Below, piece after piece: positions 27,409-35,901 of a stretch of 64,000 nucleotides of DNA. The stretch is from assembly GCF_946481145.1 (NCBI RefSeq), contig NZ_CAMLMJ010000006.1, positions 62,001-126,000 of the forward strand, given 5' to 3'. Numbering within the stretch: position 1 is the first letter of the stretch; each line of letters starts with the position of its first letter. A program made the position numbers and the translations under genes. The notes below the pieces were generated by a model. It worked only from the letters and a program-made list of their open reading frames with translations, did not search any database and had not been told where the DNA came from. This stretch comes from an uncultured Sediminibacterium sp. GTDB lineage: Bacteria > Bacteroidota > Bacteroidia > Chitinophagales > Chitinophagaceae.

Positions 27409-28323
27409 ATGAAAAATCGAAAACTAATGTGGGAAATCATCTTTGTTACTATGGCTGGACTAGTAACTATCGGCTTATCAATAAACAGTATTCTTAAAAG
27501 CGAAAGACAAGAGATAGAGTTAAAAACCAAGCAAGATGCTTTAATTAAAGCACAACAGCAAATTATTGAAAAACAAAATTTTCTTGCTGATCTTCAAGAT
27601 ATTCATTCAAAAGAAATTAAAGGTAAGTCTGATGAAGTAATTAGGCTTCAGGGTCTATTACAAGAAAAATCGGATGTTCAATTGAATGAAATTAATCGAA
27701 TTAAGAATCCGATTCCCACTAAACTTGGCGTTACTTTTTCAACCACACTTAATATAAGTGATAAAGAATTCGATGAAATTTACAATGCAATGATGCAAGT
27801 AAGACCGACTAGGGCTAACCAGTTGCCAGTTGATTTTAATGTTACAAATGCTGGAGTTGAAAAAATAAATGCATTTAAGGATATGAGTTTAAGTGTAAGA
27901 ATTGTTTTTCAAAATGAGGATAAAAGTATGGCTATTACTATTAAGCCTCCACTGCGATACAACGGTTATAATATTGCATTTGCAAGCAAAAATGCATTAA
28001 TGCTTTTTATAAAGAGAGAAGAGGAAAAAACAATTGGGTTTGATGGATTCGATATCGAAACTGAAGATATTAAATGTAATTATCTTTCCCCGTCATTAGC
28101 AGATTTTATGAATGCAGATGTTACAGTAACATTTGACTTTTTCTTTCCTCAACCAATCCAAGTTGGTAGCATTGTGTCAAAGGCATATACTTTCAATCGA
28201 TCTATCCCTATAGAGTTATCATTAGAACAAATTCATCTATCTCATAATAATTTTAATCTTGCGATAGGCAATTTTAAAAAGACTAAACCAAATACCTTTA
28301 AAGGAAAGGCTAAATTCAAATAG
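27409..28323 (+). CDS. hypothetical protein with N-terminal membrane anchor and coiled coil
   Basis: The 304-residue product has one membrane helix (IIFVTMAGLVTIGLSINSIL, residues 10-29). A coiled coil of about 70 residues follows (RQEIELKTKQDALIKAQQQI ... VIRLQGLLQEKS), then a beta-rich C-terminal domain (about residues 105-304) without recognised motifs. The topology suggests a soluble part held at a distance from the membrane. It is monocistronic and followed by a clear terminator. No family recognised. Confidence 0.55.
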   Translation: MKNRKLMWEIIFVTMAGLVTIGLSINSILKSERQEIELKTKQDALIKAQQQIIEKQNFLADLQDIHSKEIKGKSDEVIRLQGLLQEKSDVQLNEINRIKNPIPTKLGVTFSTTLNISDKEFDEIYNAMMQVRPTRANQLPVDFNVTNAGVEKINAFKDMSLSVRIVFQNEDKSMAITIKPPLRYNGYNIAFASKNALMLFIKREEEKTIGFDGFDIETEDIKCNYLSPSLADFMNADVTVTFDFFFPQPIQVGSIVSKAYTFNRSIPIELSLEQIHLSHNNFNLAIGNFKKTKPNTFKGKAKFK

Positions 28324-28360
28324 AAGTAGCAATTTGCAGATCTCTTGCTACTTCATTATT
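28323..28360 (+). terminator. intrinsic terminator
   Basis: A perfect 10-bp stem (GAAGTAGCAA at 28323-28332, TTGCTACTTC at 28345-28354) with a 12-nt loop and an ATTATTAAATTT tail follows directly after the stop of the 304-codon gene. Confidence 0.75.
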
Positions 28361-28496
28361 AAATTTCTGACTATTTACTGATATTTATTGGGGAATAATT
28401 GGATAATTATTCTTTGCAGTATAAACTATCGACAAAAAGCAATTTTTTTTATCACTCTCTTATTTGAGCCTTATGAAATCGCATTGCAAAAATGAA

Positions 28497-28739
28497 CTAT
28501 AAAGGATTTTCAGGTAAGAAATTCCGAGGAGAACATTTGAAAAGTTTTGCAATCAGATTAAGTTGTTCAAGATTGTACTTCGCAATAAAGTTAGGACTTT
28601 CAATATGGCCGATAAATCCTCTGCTTAAGTTGAGGTGAATAGCTAATTCCTCTTGGGACATACCTTTATCTAGCCTTATAGTCCTTATTTGGCTAATAAC
28701 ATACCAATCTATTTTGCTTTTCAACATGGTTTTCCCCAT
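28497..28739 (-). CDS. Xre-family helix-turn-helix regulator
   Basis: The 80-residue protein is almost entirely an HTH_3 domain: IRTIRLDKGMSQEELAIHLN then LSRGFIGHIES, the typical recognition helix region, and YNLEQLNLIAKLFKCSPRNF. The alternative start MLKSK is five codons later. Its promoter region carries a perfect inverted repeat (28770-28788) that is probably its operator, shared with a divergent promoter for the structured RNA at 28.8-29.2 kb. It is therefore a good candidate for the regulator of that RNA and perhaps of the SusC operon. Confidence 0.85.
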   Translation of the reverse strand: MGKTMLKSKIDWYVISQIRTIRLDKGMSQEELAIHLNLSRGFIGHIESPNFIAKYNLEQLNLIAKLFKCSPRNFLPENPL

Positions 28740-28769
28740 GTTGTATAAAACGTAAAATATTTTCCCGAA

Positions 28770-28788
28770 TGCCTATATATTATAGGCA
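28770..28788. promoter_or_regulatory. perfect inverted repeat, probable Xre operator
   Basis: TGCCTATA, TAT, TATAGGCA is an 8-bp perfect inverted repeat located 31 bp upstream of the Xre gene start and just before a divergent promoter motif. Its position fits autorepression and control of rightward transcription. Confidence 0.6.
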
Positions 28789-28795
28789 ATTTTGG

Positions 28796-28803
28796 TATAT
28801 TTG
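28796..28803 (+). promoter_or_regulatory. -7 promoter motif for rightward transcription
   Basis: TATATTTG is an exact TAnnTTTG match. Initiation from it would start near 28810 and read through the structured RNA region to the terminator at 29172-29198. A -33 motif at the proper distance is not clear. Confidence 0.45.
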
Positions 28804-28809
28804 ATTAAA

Positions 28810-29198
28810 CTCTATTTCTTAAATAGATTTGCGAACCTTCATATAAAATCATTTGAAGCATTCGCTTTGAGTCTCGATTCAGAAACCTAGGAAATTTCGA
28901 TGTACACGAGACGATAAGTAGAATGCCCACGTTACGGCGTGGGCTCTCTTATTCGTGTACGGGTTCTCCTAGGTACCCTGAATCGGTAAGTTGAGTTCCA
29001 CGCTATTTTTTTGGAACCCACTTATTCAGACTCCGTTAACCTTAATACCCACGGAGTATGAAAAACCGACATAACCCGATTTTTTACAGTCCCTCTCCCA
29101 GGTGGGCCCTGCATCTGCTACTGACGCAGTTTGCAAAAAAGCCAAAGAATCCCATATAGGCCCGGGGATTCAGGGCAGCACCCGTGCTGCCCTTTATT
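28810..29198 (+). ncRNA. candidate structured non-coding RNA or SusC-operon leader
   Basis: This region has no sensible open frame but dense structure. A 111-nt nested hairpin is made of five perfectly paired segments: 28875-28882/28978-28985, 28885-28892/28967-28974, 28902-28909/28953-28960, 28914-28918/28948-28952 and 28925-28931/28938-28944 (36 base pairs in all, apical loop TTACGG). Two further hairpins follow (28995-29000/29012-29017 with an outer extension, and 29030-29036/29051-29057), and the region ends in a strong terminator. The motifs of rnpB, tmRNA and SRP RNA are not found. It is either a stand-alone RNA of about 390 nt or a long regulated leader, ending 33 bp before the SusC-like gene. 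The exact 5' end is inferred from the -7 motif. Confidence 0.55.
29172..29198 (+). terminator. strong intrinsic terminator upstream of the SusC gene
   Basis: AGGGCAGCAC (29172-29181), loop CC, GTGCTGCCCT (29184-29193), then TTATT. The stem is perfect and GC-rich. It either ends the structured RNA or acts as an attenuator for the receptor operon. Confidence 0.8.
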
Positions 29199-29230
29199 AG
29201 CTTATTCTTTCTTTCACCAAAACATCTACT

Positions 29231-32200
29231 ATGCGTTGCTTTATACGTGTACAGGCTATTATTTGCCTGTGCTTAACCAGTTTATTCGCCTCCAGTCAAG
29301 TATCCATTTTTTCTGGCAGGGTACTAGATGGAATCACTAAAGAACCCATTGGTTCTGCCAGTATCTTTTTAAAAAAATCCCGGATTTCAGCTATAACGGA
29401 TGCCGAAGGGAAATTTCAAATCCGTAATATTAGTCAACCAGATACGATTAGCATTCAAGCTATTGGCTTTAAAAACCATAAAAGCCCATTTTCGCCCCAA
29501 GTCATTGAGTATTTACTAGTTCCCAATTCCGGGGAGTCCAGTGTTGTCGTTGAAACAGGGTATCAGCGTATTCCAAAAGAAAGGGCGACCGGTTCATTTG
29601 CAGTCATTGATCAAGCGCTTATTAATCGAAGGGTTTCAACCAATCTACTGGATAGGATCGATGGGGTGACCCCGGGTGTATTATTTTATAGCAATACAGG
29701 GGAAGAAAGGTTTAATATTCGTGGCCGAAGCACGTTTGAGCGCATTGGAGGACAGGCAGATCCAATGATTGTACTGGATAACTTTCCCTACGAAGGTGAT
29801 ATCAATAGTATAAACCCTAATGATATTGAATCTATAACTGTATTAAAGGATGCAGCGGCAGCATCTATATGGGGAGCGCGATCAGCCAATGGGGTAGTCG
29901 TAATTACTACTAAAAAGGCAAAGTTTAACCAACCCCTACAAATCGATTTTACCCAAAATTATACCCGGATCGACCGACCTGATCTTTATTCAAGTCGAAG
30001 CTACCTTTCATCCAAGGATTATATAGCGGCAGAAAGTTTCCTATTTGGCAGGGGATATTATAATTTCTCCCTAAATAATACTACAACGAGACCCGCCATT
30101 ACGCCTGTAGTGGAACTGTTGAATAAGCAAAAGAATGGACTTATAAGTCTGGCGCAACTTGATCAGGAACTTAGTGCATTAAGCCAGTTCGATTTAAGGG
30201 ATCAGTACAATCTTTATCTGTATAGACCCGAACAACAACTCCAAACTGCTTTGTCCATGCGTGGTGGGTCCACCAATCACCAGTACGTACTATCTTTTGG
30301 TTATGACCGCAATCTTGAAGCACTGCAGTTTAATCAGCAGGAAAGAACCACATTTCAGACCCAGCAGGTAATCAGACTTACACCAAAATTAACTTTTACA
30401 GGTTCGGTTTATTTCATGCATAATAAAAGGGAGCAACCCAATGGTTATTCCTATAGAGGCACTGCAAGCAATTATATCGGTAGCAACCAGCTTTATCCTT
30501 ATGCATTGTTGGCCGATGCTAATGCTAATCCACTCTCAACGGTTAAGGATTTACGCAGCAATTATATTGATAGTGTGGAATCCCTTGGTTTTTTACCCTG
30601 GCACTTTAGTATGCTTGATGAGATTACCGCCACCCAAAACACCATTACCAGTAAGAACCTGATCAGCAGGGCAGGTCTTCGTTATCAGGTGATCCCCCAA
30701 TTGGCCGTAGAATTACAATACCAACAGGAATATCAGACTGTTCTGGGTACTTTACTGCGTAATTCAAGTAGTTATGCTGCCAGACACCAGGTTAATCGTT
30801 TTTCTGTTCGTAATCCAACAACCGGATCATTTAGTTATCCTTTTCCAAAAGGTGGTTTGCTCGAGCAAACTGAATCCATTCTCAATAGCCAAAACCTGCG
30901 CGGTCAACTAAACTTTCAACAACAAATTCAAAGCGATCATTCGCTAAATGCCATTGCCGGATTTGAAATTCGTCAAAGAAAACAAAATGGGTTTACCCGC
31001 AATGTTATCGGATATGATGAGGCCTATGGTATTGGCGTAGGAAATATTAATTATCAAAATAGCCAGCCCGTGCATCCATTTGGGAATGCAGTGATTTCTA
31101 GTCCATCTTCCAATATTTCTCAGGTATTAAACCGATATGTTTCTTTCTATGCAAATGCGGGGTATCATTATAAAAGAAAGTATACACTGAATTTAAGTGC
31201 CAGAACAGATGGGGCCAATTTATTTGGCGTTCGAACCAATGAAAAGATCGTGCCTTTATGGTCAGTCGGATTGGGTTGGGAAATCAGTAAGGAAGGGTTT
31301 TATAAGTTCTCAACTGCTCCCTATTTAAAATTAAGGGCCACTTACGGGTTTAATGGGAACGCAGTCAATGCTAATTCTTTGCTAACCGCCCGGTTAAGTA
31401 CCAGTAATGTAACTGGCTTACCAACCGCTTCTTTTGTATCTGCTCCCAATTCGTTACTCAGGTGGGAAAAGGTCAGGACGCTCAATATCGGTGTTGATTT
31501 TAGTGCATATAATAACCGACTTACAGGAACAGTAGAATGGTATCGAAAAATGGGACTTGATTTAATTCAGGACGCTGAGCTCCCTGGTTCAACCGGATTT
31601 ACCAGTTATAGTGGCAATGGGGCTTCGAGTCTAACCAAAGGATTGGAAATACAACTTAACGGACTTGTATTAAAAGGACCTGTTGAATGGCGGATACATT
31701 TACTTGCCAATACCTTACAAGATCGGGTAGTTTCTTTTGAGAAGCAATTCCTTCCTGTAGAACTAGTGAAGGCAGGAAGCGGCAACCTTGTACCTATGGT
31801 GGGTAAGCCCATGTTTGGTATATGGAGTTATGCATTTGCTGGGCTGGATCCTGCAAATGGAGATCCACTTGGATTTATTAATAATCAGGTAAGTAAGGAT
31901 TATGCCAGTATCATAGGGAATGCCCATCCCGATAGTCTATTCTTTCATGGTTCGGCAAGGCCACAGTTTTTTGGGTCGATTCGCCAGGATTTCCGTTATA
32001 AGGGTTTTAGTCTTTCCGTTAACCTGGGATATAAAGCTGGCTATTATTTTAGAACTAATTCGGTAAGCCTTAATTACCAGGAATTAATTCTCAGCCGTCA
32101 GCACTCCGATTATCAATTAAGGTGGCAGCAGCCTGGGGACGAGCTAAAAACTTCTGTGCCTTCTATTGTTTACCCTGCAAATGCCATGCGTAATAATTTT

Positions 32201-32458
32201 TATACCGCATCATCTGCTTTGGTTGAAAAGGGGGATCATCTTCGATTACAGGATATTCGATTTGCTTATCAATTCCCAATTCGCAATAAACATCGTAACA
32301 ACCAGTTGGAAATATATGGATATGTTAACCAGCTAGGGATTTTATGGCGGGCTAATAAAAAAGGACTTGATCCTGACGCAAATGAACTGGGCGCTGGAGC
32401 CGGAGATATTCGTGCTCCCCGCAGTTATTCCATTGGTCTTAAACTTCACCTTCAATAA
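29231..32458 (+). CDS. SusC/RagA-family TonB-linked outer-membrane receptor
   Basis: The 1075-residue protein has a signal peptide, then a CarboxypepD_reg-like domain (FSGRVLDGITKEPIGSASIF, about residues 26-100), then a plug domain with the SusC hallmark NDIESITVLKDAAAASIWGA followed by SANGVVVITTK, and a large beta-barrel ending RSYSIGLKLHLQ. SusC proteins import bulky nutrients across the outer membrane together with a SusD lipoprotein, powered by TonB. The start is ATG 29231, 33 bp after a strong terminator, so transcription may be attenuated. It is the first gene of SusC-SusD-TlpA. No sugar hydrolase is nearby, so the cargo is probably not a standard polysaccharide. Confidence 0.93.
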   Translation: MRCFIRVQAIICLCLTSLFASSQVSIFSGRVLDGITKEPIGSASIFLKKSRISAITDAEGKFQIRNISQPDTISIQAIGFKNHKSPFSPQVIEYLLVPNSGESSVVVETGYQRIPKERATGSFAVIDQALINRRVSTNLLDRIDGVTPGVLFYSNTGEERFNIRGRSTFERIGGQADPMIVLDNFPYEGDINSINPNDIESITVLKDAAAASIWGARSANGVVVITTKKAKFNQPLQIDFTQNYTRIDRPDLYSSRSYLSSKDYIAAESFLFGRGYYNFSLNNTTTRPAITPVVELLNKQKNGLISLAQLDQELSALSQFDLRDQYNLYLYRPEQQLQTALSMRGGSTNHQYVLSFGYDRNLEALQFNQQERTTFQTQQVIRLTPKLTFTGSVYFMHNKREQPNGYSYRGTASNYIGSNQLYPYALLADANANPLSTVKDLRSNYIDSVESLGFLPWHFSMLDEITATQNTITSKNLISRAGLRYQVIPQLAVELQYQQEYQTVLGTLLRNSSSYAARHQVNRFSVRNPTTGSFSYPFPKGGLLEQTESILNSQNLRGQLNFQQQIQSDHSLNAIAGFEIRQRKQNGFTRNVIGYDEAYGIGVGNINYQNSQPVHPFGNAVISSPSSNISQVLNRYVSFYANAGYHYKRKYTLNLSARTDGANLFGVRTNEKIVPLWSVGLGWEISKEGFYKFSTAPYLKLRATYGFNGNAVNANSLLTARLSTSNVTGLPTASFVSAPNSLLRWEKVRTLNIGVDFSAYNNRLTGTVEWYRKMGLDLIQDAELPGSTGFTSYSGNGASSLTKGLEIQLNGLVLKGPVEWRIHLLANTLQDRVVSFEKQFLPVELVKAGSGNLVPMVGKPMFGIWSYAFAGLDPANGDPLGFINNQVSKDYASIIGNAHPDSLFFHGSARPQFFGSIRQDFRYKGFSLSVNLGYKAGYYFRTNSVSLNYQELILSRQHSDYQLRWQQPGDELKTSVPSIVYPANAMRNNFYTASSALVEKGDHLRLQDIRFAYQFPIRNKHRNNQLEIYGYVNQLGILWRANKKGLDPDANELGAGAGDIRAPRSYSIGLKLHLQ

Positions 32459-32465
32459 TTATTCT

Positions 32466-33863
32466 ATGAAAACATATCAATACACAACCCTTTGTTTCAA
32501 GGGTTTATTATGGGGGCTTTTTCTATTTGCATTTATGTCCTGTCAAAAGCAAAAAGACTGGCTTGATGCGCGGGTAAATCTCAATAGTGTTGTGCCAAGC
32601 AGGTTGCAGGATTATCAGGCCATGTTGAATGCTGATTATATGTTCCAGGGCCAGGGTTTTCTTTCCGTAGTTGGTAATGGGCAATTTTCGCTTTCAGAGG
32701 CTGATTTTAATGCAATCTCAGTTGGAGTGGTACAAAAGGCTTATATCTGGGCCAAGGATATCTATGAGGGTTTGTTTAATTCAGACTGGGAAGCCCAATA
32801 TAAAATGGTCGCCGTTTCCAATGTCTGTTTAGAAGGACTTGAAAAAATACAACCCTCTGCTACCACAAAGGCAGATTATGATCAAGTGAAGGGATCTGCT
32901 CACTTTTACCGTGGACTTGCCTTTTATCAATTGCTACAAGTATATGCGCCGCACTATTTAGCATCAAGCGCTTCTACAGACTTCGGAATACCTCTTCGGC
33001 TTTCATCAGACGTCAACTTAAAATATAACCGTTCCAGCGTAAAGGATTGTTATGACCAGATTATCAAAGATTTGGAAACATCCATTTCTCTTTTGTCAGA
33101 TCAATCCAATGTACAAGTGCAGCCTACCAAAACTGCTGCAAAAGCATTATTGGCGAGGATTTACCTGGTGATGGAAAAATGGAACGAAGCGGCACAATTG
33201 GCAGGAGAAGTGTTGACTACAAATTCAAGTTTGCTTGACTTTAATACCCTTTCAGTCAGTTCCAGTATACCCTTTCCCACACTACAAAACAAACATCCGG
33301 AAGTGATTCATTATCAGCAGATGGATTTTTTCAGCGGATATTCATCCAACAACACCGTATTTGATTCGCTATTGTATCAATCTTATGCATTAAATGATTT
33401 GCGGCGAGCCATCTTTTTCAGACTTGTAAGTGGCAAGCCCATATTTAAGGGATATTATACAGGGATCACCGGGGTTCCTTTTGGTGGAATAGCAACGAAT
33501 GAAGTCTATTTAATTCGTTCTGAAGCGCTTGCCAGAACCGGTAATATTAATATGGCCATGCAGGTGCTCAATGAGTTACTTCAAAAAAGATGGCGAACTG
33601 GTACTTATGTGCCAATAACAGCGAGTAATCAAGACGAAGCAGTTAAAAAAATTATTGAAGAAAGGCGAAAGGAATTGCCTTTTACCGGGAATCTTGTCTG
33701 GACGGATCTTCGACGACTTAATTCAGATAGCCGATTTGCAAAAACGCTAAAAAGGGTAGTAGGTAGTTCCATCTATGAATTACTACCCAATAGTATCCGC
33801 TATGTTTTACCTATTCCCGATGTTGAAATCAAACTTACTGGGATCACACAAAATCCAAGATGA
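32466..33863 (+). CDS. SusD/RagB-family outer-membrane lipoprotein
   Basis: I choose ATG 32466, which gives 465 residues with a signal peptide and lipobox (FLFAFMSCQKQ). SusD-type helical repeats are visible (GSAHFYRGLAFYQLLQVY, AKALLARIYLVMEKWNEAAQ), and the C-terminal block has NEVYLIRSEALARTGNI and IIEERRKELPFTGNLVWTDL, a strong RagB/SusD signature. It forms the lid of the SusC transporter at the cell surface. It lies 8 bp downstream of the susC-like gene and overlaps the TlpA gene by 4 bp, so all three are one operon. Confidence 0.92.
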   Translation: MKTYQYTTLCFKGLLWGLFLFAFMSCQKQKDWLDARVNLNSVVPSRLQDYQAMLNADYMFQGQGFLSVVGNGQFSLSEADFNAISVGVVQKAYIWAKDIYEGLFNSDWEAQYKMVAVSNVCLEGLEKIQPSATTKADYDQVKGSAHFYRGLAFYQLLQVYAPHYLASSASTDFGIPLRLSSDVNLKYNRSSVKDCYDQIIKDLETSISLLSDQSNVQVQPTKTAAKALLARIYLVMEKWNEAAQLAGEVLTTNSSLLDFNTLSVSSSIPFPTLQNKHPEVIHYQQMDFFSGYSSNNTVFDSLLYQSYALNDLRRAIFFRLVSGKPIFKGYYTGITGVPFGGIATNEVYLIRSEALARTGNINMAMQVLNELLQKRWRTGTYVPITASNQDEAVKKIIEERRKELPFTGNLVWTDLRRLNSDSRFAKTLKRVVGSSIYELLPNSIRYVLPIPDVEIKLTGITQNPR

Positions 33864-34918
33864 TGAAAAACAATCTTATACTGATCCTTGGGCTTCTTAT
33901 TTCCGTTACATGTTTTAGTCAAATGAGTAGCTTTAGCATTGATGGTAAAATTGATACCAGTGTCTATAAGGCTCACAGAATGATACTGGTTTACCAGGGC
34001 ATTTCGATGGACTATATATTTGATACAATACTTGTTAAAGGAGATCGGTTTACCTATTCCGGTGCATTACCAGAGGCATCCCGGTTTAAATTAACCGTGG
34101 AACCAGATACAAGCCTGACCAGCATGAAAGGAAAAAGAAAATTTGATATTCTTTTTTCAATGGAAAATTGTACTGCTTCATTAACCATCAGCGAAAGAAA
34201 CAAATGGGCGCTGGAAGGTTCCAACTGTCATATCGACGAATCTTTATTTAAACGGATGCTAACAGAAAGGGTCAAGGGATTAAAAGGAAATGATCGAATT
34301 ATGCGTGAGCGATTTTTAATCGATTCCTTTATTCGAGCCATTCCAGGCTCTTATTATAGCCTGATCCTATATGCAGAAAAAGTAAGGACCGCGAAAGAGA
34401 CTGGCGATCTTGTTGAATTCTTTTCCTTGCTTCCGCATGATTTTCAAAATGGCTATACAGGCGTCTCCCTGCTTAGTCGACTAGAAAAGTTGAATCAAGT
34501 TTCGGTTGGTCAAAAAGCACAAGATTTTAGCTCTTCTGATCTAAGTGGTAAAACCTTCAATCTTTCTGAATTTAGCGGAAGGTATGTATTACTGCATTTC
34601 TGGGCCAGTTGGTGCAATCCTTGCAGACAGGAAAATGTTTATCTTAAGCAGGCTTACGCGCGTAATAAAAATGATTCGCTGGTTTTTGTTGGGGTCTCCC
34701 TTGATGAAGACCGAGAAAAACTTTTGAGTGCTATTAAGGCCGATCAAATTGACTGGTTGCAACTTTCTGCTTTTAAAGGGTTTGAGGTTGAAGCAGCCAA
34801 AAAGTATGGGATTATTGGCATACCCAGGAATTTCCTTATTGATCCGACAGGCAGGATTATTGCAACAGATTTAAGGGGAGATAATATATACGAAAAGATA
34901 CAATTACTCATGCGCTGA
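33860..34918 (+). CDS. TlpA-family thiol-disulfide reductase
   Basis: The 352-residue protein has a signal peptide (LILILGLLISVTCFSQ), a beta-rich N-terminal domain of the DUF4369 type (SFSIDGKIDTSVYKAHRMIL), and a C-terminal AhpC-TSA/thioredoxin domain (from about residue 210) with HFWASWCNPCRQ as redox motif and GIPRNFLIDPTG near the cis-proline. It should act in the periplasm on disulfides. Its start overlaps the SusD stop (ATGA), placing a redox enzyme inside a SusCD operon; with the MauE-like protein facing it, this suggests that the cargo or partner contains disulfides. Confidence 0.87.
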   Translation: MMKNNLILILGLLISVTCFSQMSSFSIDGKIDTSVYKAHRMILVYQGISMDYIFDTILVKGDRFTYSGALPEASRFKLTVEPDTSLTSMKGKRKFDILFSMENCTASLTISERNKWALEGSNCHIDESLFKRMLTERVKGLKGNDRIMRERFLIDSFIRAIPGSYYSLILYAEKVRTAKETGDLVEFFSLLPHDFQNGYTGVSLLSRLEKLNQVSVGQKAQDFSSSDLSGKTFNLSEFSGRYVLLHFWASWCNPCRQENVYLKQAYARNKNDSLVFVGVSLDEDREKLLSAIKADQIDWLQLSAFKGFEVEAAKKYGIIGIPRNFLIDPTGRIIATDLRGDNIYEKIQLLMR

Positions 34919-34927
34919 TACTTAAAG

Positions 34928-34956
34928 GAATGCCGGAATTTCTCCGGCATTCTTTT
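34928..34956. terminator. bidirectional terminator between convergent operons
   Basis: GAATGCCGGA (34928-34937), loop ATTTC, TCCGGCATTC (34943-34952) then TTTT. It ends the SusC-SusD-TlpA operon 10 bp after the stop and lies just beyond the stop of the convergent small exported protein gene. Confidence 0.8.
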
Positions 34957-34960
34957 GGTT

Positions 34961-35227
34961 CTATGGATTGGTTGGAACGAAAACCCGCTGCGCTTCACCA
35001 ATGGCAGCATAATTGTCCGGATCATTGGGATCGTTAGGATCGCCTAATCCGGTCCACTCATACTCGCAGTTGATGGTCGGATTAAAATCACAAGTACCGG
35101 AACCTGTTTTTTCCAGGAACTCACCAGAGGTTGTCTGGTAATAAACCGGGTCGGTTTTTGTTGTAGTAAACGCACTCATGATGGCAACAAGCATCACAGT
35201 GGCAATAAATAAAGGCATCTTTTTCAT
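34961..35227 (-). CDS. small exported protein, DUF6520-like
   Basis: With ATG 35227 the product has 88 residues: a signal peptide (MKKMPLFIATVMLVAIMSAF) and a short mature part with exactly two cysteines (SGTCDFNPTINCEYEW) and a DPNDPNDPDNYAA tail. The layout resembles the DUF6520 family of small exported Bacteroidota proteins of unknown function, often found beside MauE/DoxX-like redox membrane proteins. Its gene starts 6 bp after the stop of the MauE-like gene, so the two are an operon. I infer that the Cys pair forms a disulfide handled by the neighbouring redox proteins. Confidence 0.6.
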   Translation of the reverse strand: MKKMPLFIATVMLVAIMSAFTTTKTDPVYYQTTSGEFLEKTGSGTCDFNPTINCEYEWTGLGDPNDPNDPDNYAAIGEAQRVFVPTNP

Positions 35228-35232
35228 AGTGA

Positions 35233-35769
35233 TCAATTTTGATTTTGCCTACTTGGTTTGGTGGAGGCGTCGGCATTCCTCCATTTTCCGTGGCCAGGAA
35301 ATGTCTTTGTGTATAAGATTGTTGTCGTTATTGCAAGGATGGTCAGGGCGCTGTTGACCCAGGTGTGCTGGACCCAGTTTAGCTGGGAGAACAATCCGCC
35401 GCAGGGGCAGGTCGTGTCTTCCCAGGCCGTGAACCTTATAAAAAGAACATAACCCGTAAACAAAAGCATTAATGAACTGGTAAGGACCAATCCCAGGAAT
35501 CGTTTGACTGAAAGTATGAGTAGTGTAGCGGCTATAAGTTCAGTAAAAGGAATCAGGAAAATCAACCAATCAACCAACCATTCCGCTAGGGGTTGGGAAT
35601 ACATGGATCGTTTATAGTGGTTAAAGTTTAGCAATTTGGCAAATGCCGTATAGACAAGTACAAAGAGTAATAAAAGCCAGGATGTAGTGATAAATATTCG
35701 GCGAAACATAGGATCGGTTATTGGTATCCCAAAATCGATGTTTGTTGGTAGGGATGCAATACTGAGCAT
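35233..35769 (-). CDS. MauE/DoxX-like redox-associated membrane protein
   Basis: Four transmembrane helices are visible (WLLLLFVLVYTAFAKLL, WLIFLIPFTELIAATLLIL, LGLVLTSSLMLLFTGYVLF, WVNSALTILAITTTILY), with the motif TTCPCGG near the end of the third, a feature of the MauE family, which supports disulfide formation or electron transfer in the envelope. The start is uncertain: ATG 35769 is used here; ATG 35709 (MFRRIF) and a GTG at 35811 are alternatives. It is the first gene of an operon with the small two-cysteine exported protein, and it converges on a SusC-SusD-TlpA operon that encodes another thiol-redox enzyme. Confidence 0.7.
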   Translation of the reverse strand: MLSIASLPTNIDFGIPITDPMFRRIFITTSWLLLLFVLVYTAFAKLLNFNHYKRSMYSQPLAEWLVDWLIFLIPFTELIAATLLILSVKRFLGLVLTSSLMLLFTGYVLFIRFTAWEDTTCPCGGLFSQLNWVQHTWVNSALTILAITTTILYTKTFPGHGKWRNADASTKPSRQNQN

Positions 35770-35901
35770 GTCCAAAAAAGCAGAACGTATAACAAAAAAG
35801 ATTATGACCACCCTTTTTCGTTATAGAAATTGCCGAAAACGTTATTGATTGAAGTAAATAAATTTTTCAATCTGCTTTTTTTGGCTTTCAAATCCAAGCA
35901 C

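Noticed and set aside
28875..28985. Idea that the nested hairpin is an integron attC site
   Set aside because: The required R box sequences (GTTRRRY and its complement) are not at the ends, and no integron integrase is visible.
28870..29200. Idea that the structured RNA is tmRNA, RNase P RNA, SRP RNA or a retron msr-msd
   Set aside because: No tRNA-like ends with CCA, no RNase P core motifs, no SRP tetraloop motif, and no reverse transcriptase gene nearby.
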